A stretch of 64,000 nucleotides of DNA, from the NCBI GenBank assembly GCA_046349935.1, contig JAXMBK010000005.1, positions 310,001 to 374,000 on the forward strand, read 5' to 3'. The stretch comes from CAIXSC01 sp046349935. Lineage in GTDB: Bacteria > Planctomycetota > Planctomycetia > Pirellulales > Pirellulaceae. Below the pieces are notes generated by a model. The model did no database searches, was not told the origin of the DNA, and saw only the letters and a program-made list of their open reading frames with translations. Below, piece after piece: positions 54,114 through 62,918 of this stretch. How positions within the stretch are numbered: the stretch's first letter is position 1; each line of letters begins with the position of its first letter. A program made the translations under genes and the position numbers.

Positions 54114-54917
54114 TCAGTCCAGCTTCACGATGTCTTCGTTCGACGGATGTTCGGCGAAGTAGCGAGCCACCTCTTCCGAGACGTCCTTGGAGTCGACTTC
54201 GTCGAGCGGGATCTGGTCAGGCATCGTCGAACCGGTCGTGGCCACGATCTTCTCGGCGACTTCAATGCGAGCTGCGATGTCGCGGAGCGCTTCACGCGTC
54301 CGCGAGAGCCGGCTGTCGTCGAAGGCGACCGCCGCCGACGTCGATTCGGCCACTTTCACCATTTCGACTCGCGCCTTCATGTTCTCGATCTCGACTTCCA
54401 ACTGACGCTTGGCGGCCTGCATGGCCTTCAGTTTGTCGTTGGCTGCCATCAAGCCGGCTTCCCGCGCGGCCAGGATCTGACGCAGTTTGTCGACCGTCGC
54501 TTCCTTCGTCTTGTACCGTTCGAAACGGCGCGAGAGGTCGGTTTCGACCTGCTTCTGCGAGTAGGAACGGCCCGCGTAGACGAACGTGCTGCCGCCTTCG
54601 TCGAGGTCCTTCTTCAGTCGAGCGACATCGCTGCGGTCCTTGGTCAATTGCTTTTGAGCTTCCGCGAACTGTTCGCGCAACCGAGCCACTTCGACCTCTT
54701 CCCGAGCGATCACGTGCATGTTGTCGCGAATCTCAGGGTCGAGATCCTTGATCATATTCCGCGCCCGTTCGAGCTCAAACTCGATCGGCACGCTGTCTTT
54801 CACCGTCTGCTTCACCCACCCGGCCGAGGTGGAGACGTAACTCACGGCGTCGCGCCCGCAGATCACCGTCGTCAGCAACAGCACGCCGCCCCCTGCAATC
54901 AAAGACTTCTTGAGCAT
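54114..54917 (-). CDS. coiled-coil protein with N-terminal signal anchor
   Basis: 267 residues. A signal anchor (KKSLIAGGGVLLLTTVICG, about 4-22), then an almost continuous coiled coil (about 60-220: EEVEVARLREQFAEAQKQL, AMQAAKRQLEVEIENMKAR), and an acidic C-terminus. I recall related proteins being common in planctomycetes and of unknown role, possibly phage-shock/PspA-like membrane-associated. First gene of the signalling cluster, 90 bases before the FHA gene. Confidence 0.75.
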   Translation of the reverse strand: MLKKSLIAGGGVLLLTTVICGRDAVSYVSTSAGWVKQTVKDSVPIEFELERARNMIKDLDPEIRDNMHVIAREEVEVARLREQFAEAQKQLTKDRSDVARLKKDLDEGGSTFVYAGRSYSQKQVETDLSRRFERYKTKEATVDKLRQILAAREAGLMAANDKLKAMQAAKRQLEVEIENMKARVEMVKVAESTSAAVAFDDSRLSRTREALRDIAARIEVAEKIVATTGSTMPDQIPLDEVDSKDVSEEVARYFAEHPSNEDIVKLD

Positions 54918-55407
54918 GGCTTCAACTCCCCTAAATCAAGTCGTTTGAACGCCTCGGCCGCCGCGCTTGCTGCTCTGAGGCCCCTGTTTTCGATCCCTGC
55001 GCCACGGGGAGTTTTTCGCCGCCGCCGGGCGTTTATCGGGAAATTGGCAAATTTTTTTTGAAAAGCGCGATGAGAGGGGTGGCGGGGGGGAGGGGGAGAA
55101 GGCGGCGGTGCGGGGAGAGAGAGTGTGTGGAGTGATAAAAGCTCTGTTGAATTCGGAATGTTTGGCGCCTCGGACCCACTGTCGTTTGTCGCGCAACGCT
55201 GGCGTTTGTTGCCCAACGACACGCGCGGATGGTGCTCCCTTCTCCCCGCTGCGGGGAGAAGGGCCGGGGATGAGGGGGGCGGGCGTGGGTTTTGAAGTTG
55301 CGCTGTTTTGCAAATACCGACGGCTGTTTCCCTGGCCGCCACGGAAAAACACGATCGTCGAGCGTTGTCGTGAATGAAACGAGTGAGTGGTTACTGGGGG
55401 CATCCGC
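54918..55407. other. non-coding left flank of the 465-bp array
   Basis: 490 bases without a supported gene, upstream of the coiled-coil gene (minus). It includes a G-rich tract near 55080-55100 and the perfect hairpin at 55237-55263. The promoter of the coiled-coil gene should lie close to 54918. Confidence 0.6.
55237..55263. repeat. perfect 13-bp inverted repeat
   Basis: CCCTTCTCCCCGC and GCGGGGAGAAGGG separated by one base. This palindrome type is dispersed in many bacterial genomes, to my knowledge. No clear role. Confidence 0.85.
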
Positions 55408-57280
55408 CCCGAAGGGGCACGACAGGTCAGCCCAGGGCAGAGCGAAGCGCCGCCCTGGGTTTGGCTTTCCCGGCTGCGCCGGTGCACCTCCTGGTTTGCT
55501 CTTTCCTGTTTCTCACGGAGGCACGGAGACACGGAGAAAGACTCAAGACTCGCTGTGGACGGAGCCCATGACGCGATCCTTCCTCGATCAAAGTCCAGTC
55601 TCGTTCTCTTGCATCTCCGTGTCTCCGTGTCTCCGTGAGACAAATCTGACCGGGGGCGAGCAATGAGAACGGCACGCGCTCGCCGTGTACCGCCCTTTCA
55701 GACAACGCTGTGCCGCATTTTCTGGGGGGGGCGCGTGGTGGTTGTCGGTGTGGGTGCGTCAGGAACCGGTGGTGTCGCTTCGCTCACTCACCGGCTAATG
55801 GCTATCAAGCCTCCGGCTTGAGTGACCGTGACGCCTTGACGGTTGACGGTTGCGAAATGCTTCACAGCGTTGCCCGAAGGGGCACGACAGGTCAGCCCAG
55901 GGCAGAGCGAAGCGCCGCCCTGGGTTTGGGGCTTTCCCGGCTGCGCCGGTGCACCTCCTGGTTTGCTCTTTCCTGTTCCTCACGGAGGCACGGAGACACG
56001 GAGAAAGACTCAAGACTCGCTGTGGACGGAGCCCATGACGCGATCCTTCCTCGATCAAAGTCCAGTCTCGTTCTCTTGCATCTCCGTGTCTCCGTGTCTC
56101 CGTGAGACAAATCTGACCGGGGGCGAGCAACGAGAACGGCACGCGCTCGCCGTGTACCGCCCTTTCAGACAACGCTGTGACGCATTTTCTGGGGGGCGCG
56201 TGGTGGTTGTCGGTGTGGGTGCGTCAGGAACCGGTGGTGTCGCTTCGCTCACTCACCGGCTAATGGCTATCAAGCCTCCGGCTTGAGTGACCGTGACGCC
56301 TTGACGGTTGACGGTTGCGAAATGCTTCACAGCGTTGCCCGAAGGGGCACGACAGGTCAGCCCAGGGCAGAGCGAAGCGCCGCCCTGGGTTTGGCGCTTT
56401 CCCGGCTGCGCCGGTGCACCTCCTGGTTTGCTCTTTGCTGTTTCTCACGGAGGCACGGAGACACGGAGAAAGACTCAAGACTCGCTGTGGACGGAGCCCA
56501 TGACGCGATCCTTCATCGATCAAAGTCCAGTCTCGTTCTCTTGCATCTCCGTGTCTCCGTGTCTCCGTGAGACAAATCTGACCGGGGGCGAGCTATGAGA
56601 ACGGCACGCGCTCGCCGTGTACCGCCCTTTCAGACAACGCTGTGCCGCATTTTCTGGGGGGGCGCGTGGTGGTTGTCGGTGTGGGTGCGTCAGGAACCGG
56701 TGGTGTCGCTTCGCTCACTCACCGGCTAATGGCTATCAAGCCTCCGGCTTGAGTGACCGTGACGCCTTGACGGTTGACGGTTGCGAAATGCTTCACAGCG
56801 TTGCCCTTCGGGGCACGACAGGTCAGCCCAGGGCAGAGCGAAGCGCCGCCCTGGGTTTGGGGCTTTCCCGGCTGCGCCGGTGCACCTCCTGGTTTGCTCT
56901 TTCCTGTTCCTCACGGAGGCACGGAGACACGGAGAAAGACTCAAGACTCGCTGTGGACGGAGCCCATGACGCGATCCTTCCTCGATCAAAGTCCAGTCTC
57001 GTTCTCTTGCATCTCCGTGTCTCCGTGTCTCCGTGAGACAAATCTGACCGGGGGCGAGCAACGAGAACGGCACGCGCTCGCCGTGTACCGCCCTTTCAGA
57101 CAACGCTGTGACGCATTTTCTGGGGGGGCGCGTGGTGGTTGTCGGTGTGGGTGCGTCAGGAACCGGTGGTGTCGCTTCGCTCACTCACCGGCTAATGGCT
57201 ATCAAGCCTCCGGCTTGAGTGACCGTGACGCCTTGACGGTTGACGGTTGCGAAATGCTTCACAGCGTTGCCCTTCGGGGC
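55408..57280. repeat. tandem array of four 465-bp composite-palindrome units
   Basis: Units begin at 55411, 55876, 56341 and 56807, with a partial fifth boundary at 57273; periods are 465, 465, 466 and 466 bases. Each unit contains an 8-bp CCCAGGGC hairpin, a pair of 27-base inverted arms (in unit 1: 55511-55537 and 55614-55640, one mismatch, 76-base spacer), a CCGGTG/CACCGG hairpin and a TCAAGCC-TCC-GGCTTGA hairpin. The units differ by only a few bases, so the duplication is recent. Frames inside it encode low-complexity artefacts (such as HGDTETRR) and are not called. Not a CRISPR array: the units are long and have no spacers. Confidence 0.95.
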
Positions 57281-57382
57281 GGAGCAAACCACATTGGTGA
57301 CAATCTGCGATGACGCCAAATTTCAAAAACAGCGCAACTTCAAAAGGCGTGGGAGGGGGTTGTGGGGGAGATTGGCGTTGGT

Positions 57383-57405
57383 CACAGGCTGGAAGCCTGT
57401 GCTAC
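57383..57405 (-). repeat. GTAG-headed hairpin repeat, copy E (supplies a stop codon)
   Basis: Minus strand: GTAG, CACAGGCT, TCC, AGCCTGTG. TAG (57402-57404) is the stop codon of the 2-hydroxyacid dehydrogenase. It lies about 100 bases right of the 465-bp array. Confidence 0.9.
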
Positions 57406-58376
57406 GTGGGGTTTACGCAATGGCGGAGGGGGGCGTCGGCAAGGCCGGCAAGCAGGTTGTCGGCGGAGATTTCGGCCATGCCGTTGCGGCTGGAAATCGT
57501 CGCACTGCCGATGTGCGGAGCGACGATGCAGTTGGGGAGCCGCAATAGCGGGTTCTCGAAATCGGGCGGTTCGGGGTCGGTGACGTCCAGACCGGCGGCG
57601 AAAATGTCCCCCTGCTCGAGCGCCGCATGGAGGTCCCCCTCGTGGTGAATAGGCCCCCGCGCTGTGTTGATGAAAATTGCCGACTTCTTCATCTTCTTAA
57701 ACGTCGCCGCGTTGAACAGGTGCTTCGTCGCGTCGTTCAACACCGTGTGCACCGACACAAAGTCCGATTCGGCCAACAACGCGTCGAAGTCGACCCACCG
57801 GGCCCCTAGTTTTTGCTCGGCCTCTTCGTTCCGCGAACGGCCCGAGTAGACGACGTTCATGTCCCAGCCGCCGTAGCAGCGCTTCGCCATCGCATAGCCG
57901 ATGCGGCCCATCCCCACGATGCCGATCGTCTTGCCCTGCAAATCCATGCCGATGTGACCGAGCGGCTCCCAGGTCTTCCACTGTCGATCCCGCGCATAGT
58001 CCACCGACTCGACCAACCGCCTGGCCGCCGCGATCAGCAGCGCAAATGCGATGTCGGCCGTGGCTTCGGTCAAAACGCCCGGCGTATTCCCCACGCGAAT
58101 CCCGCGCTTCGTCGCCTCGGCCACATCGATGTTGTTGTAGCCCACCGCAAAGTTGCTGATGACTTTCAACTGCGGACCCGCCGCGTCCATCACTTCGGCG
58201 TCGATCCGTTCGGTGAGCAGCGACAGGATGCCGTCGCAGCCGCGGACTTTCTCGAGCAACACGGAGCGGCTAGGGGGGAGCTGTTCGGGCCAAACCTGCG
58301 CGTCGCACGCGGCGAGCACCTTGTCCAAACCGGCGGCGGGGATGCGGCGAGTGACGAAGACGCGAGGTTTCGACAT
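57402..58376 (-). CDS. D-2-hydroxyacid dehydrogenase (glyoxylate/hydroxypyruvate reductase-like)
   Basis: 324-residue NAD(P)-dependent dehydrogenase. Rossmann motif GIVGMGRIGYAMAKR (about 150-165), NAVGYNNIDV-type NFAVGYNNIDV region (about 74-85), catalytic Arg in FINTARGP, Glu in DPEPPDF and His in APHIGSAT. This is the GyaR/GhrB type, reducing glyoxylate or hydroxypyruvate. It ends at the hairpin-provided TAG and is divergent from the aminotransferase gene, 186 bases away; the pair could act on serine/glyoxylate-type metabolism, a guess. Confidence 0.9.
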   Translation of the reverse strand: MSKPRVFVTRRIPAAGLDKVLAACDAQVWPEQLPPSRSVLLEKVRGCDGILSLLTERIDAEVMDAAGPQLKVISNFAVGYNNIDVAEATKRGIRVGNTPGVLTEATADIAFALLIAAARRLVESVDYARDRQWKTWEPLGHIGMDLQGKTIGIVGMGRIGYAMAKRCYGGWDMNVVYSGRSRNEEAEQKLGARWVDFDALLAESDFVSVHTVLNDATKHLFNAATFKKMKKSAIFINTARGPIHHEGDLHAALEQGDIFAAGLDVTDPEPPDFENPLLRLPNCIVAPHIGSATISSRNGMAEISADNLLAGLADAPLRHCVNPT

Positions 58377-58562
58377 GGCGAGCGACTCAAGGGGGAAAAA
58401 CGCAAGAACGGGCCGACGACGCTGGGGCGAATATGGCGACCGACGAGCCGAATCGCAAGGGACCGAGCGGCGGGGCGTTCTTGCGTGCGCGGCCGTTCTG
58501 CGTTATCCAACACTCGCCGCAGCCGCACTGCGTCGTCCCTCTCAATTCGACAAGGATTCAGC

Positions 58563-59867
58563 ATGAGTCGCGTGGAAGAACATTATCAGCGGGCGCGCAA
58601 GTCGTTGGCGGGCGGAGTCACTTCTTCGACGCGGCTCAACCTGGCCCTCGGCCGACCCATGTACATCCGTCGCGGCGTCGGCAGCCGCGTGTGGGACTTG
58701 GACGGCCGCGAGTACCTCGACCTCTGCTGCAGCCATGGCGCCACGCTGCTGGGCCACGGCGACCCGCGCATCCGCGCCGCCGTCGAAGCGTCGCTCGACC
58801 GCGGCGCTCCCTGTTCCTATGAGTCGGAGATTCACGCGGAACTAGCCGAGCTGTTGTGCGATACGGTCCCGTGTCTGGAACGCGTGCGATTCACGGGCGC
58901 CGGCACCGAAGCGACCATGCACTGCATCCGACTCGCGCGCGCCTACACCGGACGATCGAAGCTGTTGCGCTTCGAAGGCAACTTCCATGGTTATCACGAC
59001 CAAGTCATGTGGGCCGCGAAGGACGGCGTCGACCAATTCGCGCCCGAGCTGAAGCCGATCTCGGCGGGCGTCGCGCCGGGGCTCGATCAACAGCTCGTCC
59101 AAGTTCCCTTCAACCGCCCCGATCTGTTGGAACGTGCGTTCCAGGAGCATGGGGACGAGTTGGCGGCGGCGATCGGGGAGCCGATTTGGTTCAACGCGGG
59201 GTGCGTCCTGCCGTCGGCCGAGTTCATGGCGACGCTGCGGTCGCTCACGCACAAGCATGGAACGCTGCTGATCTTCGACGAAGTCTTGGCCGCTTTCCGC
59301 ATGGGGCCAGGGGGAGCTCAAGAATACTTGGGCGTCACGCCCGACCTGTGCACGCTGGGAAAGGCGGTCGGCGGCGGGTATCCGCTGAGCGTGTTCGGCG
59401 GCCGAGCGGACATCATGTCGCGGCTGATGCCGGAAGGCGATTGCCAGCACAGCGGGACGTATAACGGACATCCGACGGTCATCGCGGCGGGACTCGCGGC
59501 CGTGAGGGCGTACCTTGAGCCGACCTTCTATCCGCACATCCACTCGGTGGCGCAGAAGTTGTATCCGGGCATTGCGAACCTATTCGCCAAGCATGGCGTT
59601 GTGGCCAGAATTCAGGGCTTGGGCGCTCGGTTTGGACTGTACTTCGGCGTGACCGAAGAGGTGCGAACGTTCGGCGACGCGCAGAAGCACAGTCGGCAGG
59701 AGATGTTGCAGTTCATTGCGGCCGCGAACCATCACGGCGTCTACTTCCACGACTATGGCGGGGCGGCCTGTCATCACGGCTTCTGCCACGCCATGTCGCT
59801 GGCCGACGTCGATGAAGTCCTCCAACGCCTCGATTTGGCCCTGGCCGATTTCGTCGCGGCTCGGTAG
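58563..59867 (+). CDS. class-III aminotransferase (glutamate-1-semialdehyde aminomutase-like)
   Basis: 434-residue PLP-dependent enzyme, related to HemL and other class-III aminotransferases. Conserved stretches: YLDLCCSHGATLLGHGDPR, VRFTGAGTEATMHCIRLARA, FEGNFHGYHDQVM, IFDEVLAAFRMGPG and the PLP-lysine in LGKAVGGGYPLSVFGG. The C-terminus has the GTYNGHPTVIAAGLAA region. The ATG at 58563 was chosen; the long upstream frame is shadow of the dehydrogenase. A bona fide HemL usually has different substrate-loop text, so substrate is uncertain. A Gly-rich upstream leader is unremarkable. Confidence 0.88.
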   Translation: MSRVEEHYQRARKSLAGGVTSSTRLNLALGRPMYIRRGVGSRVWDLDGREYLDLCCSHGATLLGHGDPRIRAAVEASLDRGAPCSYESEIHAELAELLCDTVPCLERVRFTGAGTEATMHCIRLARAYTGRSKLLRFEGNFHGYHDQVMWAAKDGVDQFAPELKPISAGVAPGLDQQLVQVPFNRPDLLERAFQEHGDELAAAIGEPIWFNAGCVLPSAEFMATLRSLTHKHGTLLIFDEVLAAFRMGPGGAQEYLGVTPDLCTLGKAVGGGYPLSVFGGRADIMSRLMPEGDCQHSGTYNGHPTVIAAGLAAVRAYLEPTFYPHIHSVAQKLYPGIANLFAKHGVVARIQGLGARFGLYFGVTEEVRTFGDAQKHSRQEMLQFIAAANHHGVYFHDYGGAACHHGFCHAMSLADVDEVLQRLDLALADFVAAR

Positions 59868-59966
59868 GGGCCGCCTCGACGGGCCTGGATCGCCGAGCGG
59901 TCAAGTTTGACGATTCTTCCGCCGATAGCAGTAGTAGGGACTATTGCGCCTGGAGGGGGGACCGCC

Positions 59967-60314
59967 ATGTTTCGAGCTGCATTGACGACGGTCGTACGCG
60001 CTGCCATCTGCGGCGCGGCGGTTTTCACGTTCGTGGGCTGCCAAGGACCCGACTTGAACTACGTGCCGTGGTATCGCGGCATTCCGGGCAATTTTCTCGC
60101 GAAGAACAGCCTGGAGGGAGAGGTTTGGCGTCAGCAGCGCACCGGCGTGGTCGAAGGCTGGCCGACGCCGCCCGTGCCCGTCGTCCGCGACCCGATTCCG
60201 CTGGCCGGCACGCCTGAAGCGTCGCCGCTCGCACCCGAGGAGGAAGAACTCCCCTCCCCGCCGCCCGAGGGACCGACGAGCCGCCGCGTGGCGCCGGAAG
60301 CCAGCGACGAATAG
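59967..60314 (+). CDS. small lipoprotein, unknown function
   Basis: 115 residues from ATG 59967 with GGAGGGGGG upstream. A signal peptide with likely lipobox FVGC (residues 22-25), then a short conserved-looking part (DLNYVPWYRGIPGNFLAKN) and an acidic Pro-rich C-terminus. Probably an envelope lipoprotein. About 100 bases after the aminotransferase. Confidence 0.6.
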   Translation: MFRAALTTVVRAAICGAAVFTFVGCQGPDLNYVPWYRGIPGNFLAKNSLEGEVWRQQRTGVVEGWPTPPVPVVRDPIPLAGTPEASPLAPEEEELPSPPPEGPTSRRVAPEASDE

Positions 60315-60355
60315 TACTTATCCGCCGCCGCTAACCGCATTTCAGCCGACCCTCG

Positions 60356-61759
60356 CTAGCGGACGGCTGTCGCCGGTGCTGGCGACTCCGGCTGACGTCC
60401 CCACAGCAGCAATAGCGCGACGGCGCCGACGGCCGGGGCGAGTCCAATCCAAAAGACGCTGTCCGCATAGGAATTCGTGGCGTCAATTTGCTTGCCGATG
60501 AGGGCCTGCATCCTCGCCGTAACGACCCACGTGATGAAGCCCAGCGAGCCGCTCACTTTCCCTTGGTGTCGCTGCGAGATTTCTTGGGTAAATGAGTAGT
60601 AATTGGGGAAAAGTCCCAGCGCGCCGAATCCAATGACCAGAAAGGCTGCAAGCAGCAGCGGTCCTTTCGGCAGCGTCGACGCAACCGTACTGAGCGCGGT
60701 GAGCGCCGCACAGACGCTGTAGGTGATTACGCGTGCGGTATGCACGTTCCAACGTCGAGCGGCCAGCCACTTCACGCTTGCGCCGGCGGCGATGCAGCCG
60801 ATGTCCGTGGAAATGAAGTAGGCCGTCACGAACCAGCGCACCGACGTCGATTCGTAGCCGTAGTGTTGCTCCAACATCTTCGGCATCCAAGCTCGGAAGA
60901 ATTGCCACGTCAAATTGATCACAATGACGACGACGACCAGCGCCACGTAACGGCGAACCTGCAGCAGCCAATCGACCGGGACGACCGCCGACGGCGTTCC
61001 GGCGCCGCTGGCCGCAGTCGGAGCGCTGAGATCCATCTTGAGCGTCATCCATAGCCACGGGCCGATCCAAGCAACTCCCGCGACCCCGATCACGACGTAC
61101 GGCGTGCGCCACCAGCCGAGCTGTTCGGGCGTCAACGAAACTCCGGGGGAGGAAAGCGAGGGATCAAAGAAATTGATGACGATCGGCGTGAGGATGGCGC
61201 CGATCGAAGCGCCGCTTTGCAGAATGCTGTTTCCGAAAGGACGGTCCGCGGCCGCCAGCAACCTTTGCGTGGTCACGAGTGCACACGGCCACTGTCCTGC
61301 TTCAAAGAAACCCAGAATCACACGACAGACCATAAAGCCCAAGTACGACTCGGTGATCGCCATGTTTTCCGCGGGCGTGACTTGCAGGTCATGCGTCATC
61401 GCCAACTGGTGCACATCGGTAAACTGGGCCAGCACAGGGACGACCAGTTTGCCGAGTCGGTCGGCGTATCCAGTTGCGATTCCCGCGGCCGACCATCCCA
61501 ACAAAACGGTCGGATAAAGCCAGCGTACGTTTACCAAATCGGCCATGAGCCCAAAGAAAAGACCGCCGACGGCGAACGCGTACCCAAATCCTTCCTCCAG
61601 TTTTCCGTACTGCGTGTTCGTGAGTCCGAACTGCTTCTCGATCGCGGTGATGGTGAGCGTCAGCGTTTGCCGGTCCATGTAATTGAGGACCAGCGCCAAC
61701 AGAAGCATGCCGCAGACCAGCCATTTGAGCCGCGCTTTGAGTTCATCCTGGTTGGTCAT
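60356..61759 (-). CDS. MFS transporter (anion:cation symporter-like)
   Basis: 467-residue carrier. ALVLNYMDRQTLTLTITAI and KLEEGFGYAFAVGGLFFG resemble the ACS family (hexuronate, phthalate, glucarate-like substrates). Twelve helices are visible. Translation starts at 61759 after GGGGGATTC. Directly upstream on its mRNA lies the complementary strand of hairpin copy F, separated by CTAC. It is convergent with the small lipoprotein gene. The creatininase gene lies upstream on the same strand. Confidence 0.88.
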   Translation of the reverse strand: MTNQDELKARLKWLVCGMLLLALVLNYMDRQTLTLTITAIEKQFGLTNTQYGKLEEGFGYAFAVGGLFFGLMADLVNVRWLYPTVLLGWSAAGIATGYADRLGKLVVPVLAQFTDVHQLAMTHDLQVTPAENMAITESYLGFMVCRVILGFFEAGQWPCALVTTQRLLAAADRPFGNSILQSGASIGAILTPIVINFFDPSLSSPGVSLTPEQLGWWRTPYVVIGVAGVAWIGPWLWMTLKMDLSAPTAASGAGTPSAVVPVDWLLQVRRYVALVVVVIVINLTWQFFRAWMPKMLEQHYGYESTSVRWFVTAYFISTDIGCIAAGASVKWLAARRWNVHTARVITYSVCAALTALSTVASTLPKGPLLLAAFLVIGFGALGLFPNYYSFTQEISQRHQGKVSGSLGFITWVVTARMQALIGKQIDATNSYADSVFWIGLAPAVGAVALLLLWGRQPESPAPATAVR

Positions 61760-61768
61760 GAATCCCCC

Positions 61769-61791
61769 GTAGGACAGGCTTCCAGCCTGTC
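61769..61791 (+). repeat. GTAG-headed hairpin repeat, copy F
   Basis: Plus strand: GTAG, GACAGGCT, TCC, AGCCTGTC. In the leader of the MFS mRNA (minus strand) its reverse complement ends with CTAC right before the GGGGGA ribosome-binding site. It faces copy G. Confidence 0.9.
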
Positions 61792-61876
61792 TGCCTCAAA
61801 TGTGCCTGTCTGCCCCGAAACTGCCTGTCTGCCCCGAATGTGCCTGCCTCAAGTATGCCCGTCTGCCTCAAATGCG
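61786..61876. repeat. 19-base minisatellite growing from hairpin F
   Basis: Units at 61786-61804, 61805-61823, 61824-61842, a shortened 15-base unit 61843-61857, and 61858-61876. The first unit starts inside the right arm of hairpin F (CCTGT), so the tandem copies seem derived from the hairpin edge. Shared core CCTGTCTGCC. Confidence 0.85.
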
Positions 61877-62022
61877 TCTGTCTCGAGACTTGCCGTTGGT
61901 TCGCTGCCCTTCGCCGCCCTAGCACTCGGCTCGGTGCATGGTCGACGGTTTCCATGGGCGGAGAGTTTTTGGGCCGTCCACGGGCGCGGGGGCGGCGGAA
62001 AGGGCGTGCGTTGGAAGTCAAT

Positions 62023-62045
62023 AACAGGCTGGAAGCCTGTTCTAC
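62023..62045 (-). repeat. GTAG-headed hairpin repeat, copy G (supplies a stop codon)
   Basis: Minus strand: GTAG, AACAGGCT, TCC, AGCCTGTT. The TAG (62042-62044) is the stop codon of the creatininase-family gene. The outer stem pair is A-T, a compensatory variant. Confidence 0.9.
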
Positions 62046-62812
62046 GACGGGGCGTCCCACGTTGTTCCGTTCCAGGCGAGCATGCGCTGCAGGAGGCGGA
62101 TGACGTCGTCGGTGAAGACGCGGAACAGCAGTTCGCCCTTTTCGGCGGTGGCGAATTGCGGGTCGCCGATGTGGCCGGGTTCGGTGCGGTCTTTGGTGAT
62201 CCAGGCGCGGTGTGCGGGGGAGAAGCCTTCGCCGAACGAGACCGATTGCAGCGGCGCGACGTCGCCGACCAAGTGCGGATTGATCCGCAGCATCATCGAC
62301 GTTTCCCATTCGCAGGCGTGCCCCATCTGCGTTTGCTTGATGTCGGGCGAATGCTTGTGCGGTTGGCCGCCGAGCGTCCAGTAGGTGGTCGTCACCAGGC
62401 ACAGGTCGCTTTGCTTGCGGTACTTCTGTCGCAGTTCAAAGAACGCTTGCTGCGCCGGCACGATGTTGCCCCCGTGTCCGTTCAGGATCAGGATGCGACG
62501 AAAGCCGTGGAACAGGAAGTTCTCGGCCATGTCGCGCAACAAGTCCAAGTACAATCGCGGCGACGCCGACATGGTGCCGGGAAAGTCGAGATGGTGCTCC
62601 GAGTTGCCCAGCCATTGCAGCGGCGTGAAGAGCACCTTGTCCGCCGTTGCGCGATGTTCCTTCACTCGTCGCACGACTTCGCCCAGCAGCATGCTGTCGG
62701 TGAAGACCGGCATGTGGCGGCCGTGTTGTTCGAGTGCCGCGACGGGGATGACGATCGGAGTGTCGCGGGAGAGGGCGTCGACTTCGTTCCACTTCAGGTC
62801 GGTCAGGTCCAT
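62042..62812 (-). CDS. creatininase-family amidohydrolase
   Basis: 256-residue binuclear metal enzyme of the creatininase superfamily. Metal-site motifs: PVAALEQHGRHMPVFTDS near residue 25 and NGHGGNIVPAQQAF near 112; later GHACEWETSMML with the conserved His/Glu. Substrates in this family range from creatinine to modified amides such as mycofactocin precursors; here unknown. Its C-terminus abuts hairpin G, which provides the stop. The upstream CoA-transferase gene is 106 bases away on the same strand. Confidence 0.88.
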   Translation of the reverse strand: MDLTDLKWNEVDALSRDTPIVIPVAALEQHGRHMPVFTDSMLLGEVVRRVKEHRATADKVLFTPLQWLGNSEHHLDFPGTMSASPRLYLDLLRDMAENFLFHGFRRILILNGHGGNIVPAQQAFFELRQKYRKQSDLCLVTTTYWTLGGQPHKHSPDIKQTQMGHACEWETSMMLRINPHLVGDVAPLQSVSFGEGFSPAHRAWITKDRTEPGHIGDPQFATAEKGELLFRVFTDDVIRLLQRMLAWNGTTWDAPS

Positions 62813-62918
62813 GATGTTGGCTCCAGCGCGGCGGGCGCAACGAGGCGGGTAGGAAGGCGTGAGCCAAACCTTTTAGCCTCTCGGCGCGCGGAAAGCAAAC
62901 CGCCGTCGTGGCGGCGAC

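Noticed and set aside
55408..57280. CRISPR array
   Set aside because: Units are 465 bases and nearly identical throughout with no unique spacers, and no cas genes are near.
55374..57313. Several 60-180 codon frames in the 465-bp array
   Set aside because: They translate palindromes (HGDTETRR-like text), occur on both strands and repeat with the unit; no support for real proteins.
57813..58562. Long N-terminal extension of the aminotransferase
   Set aside because: The extra frame is a shadow of the divergent dehydrogenase gene; family similarity begins at 58563.
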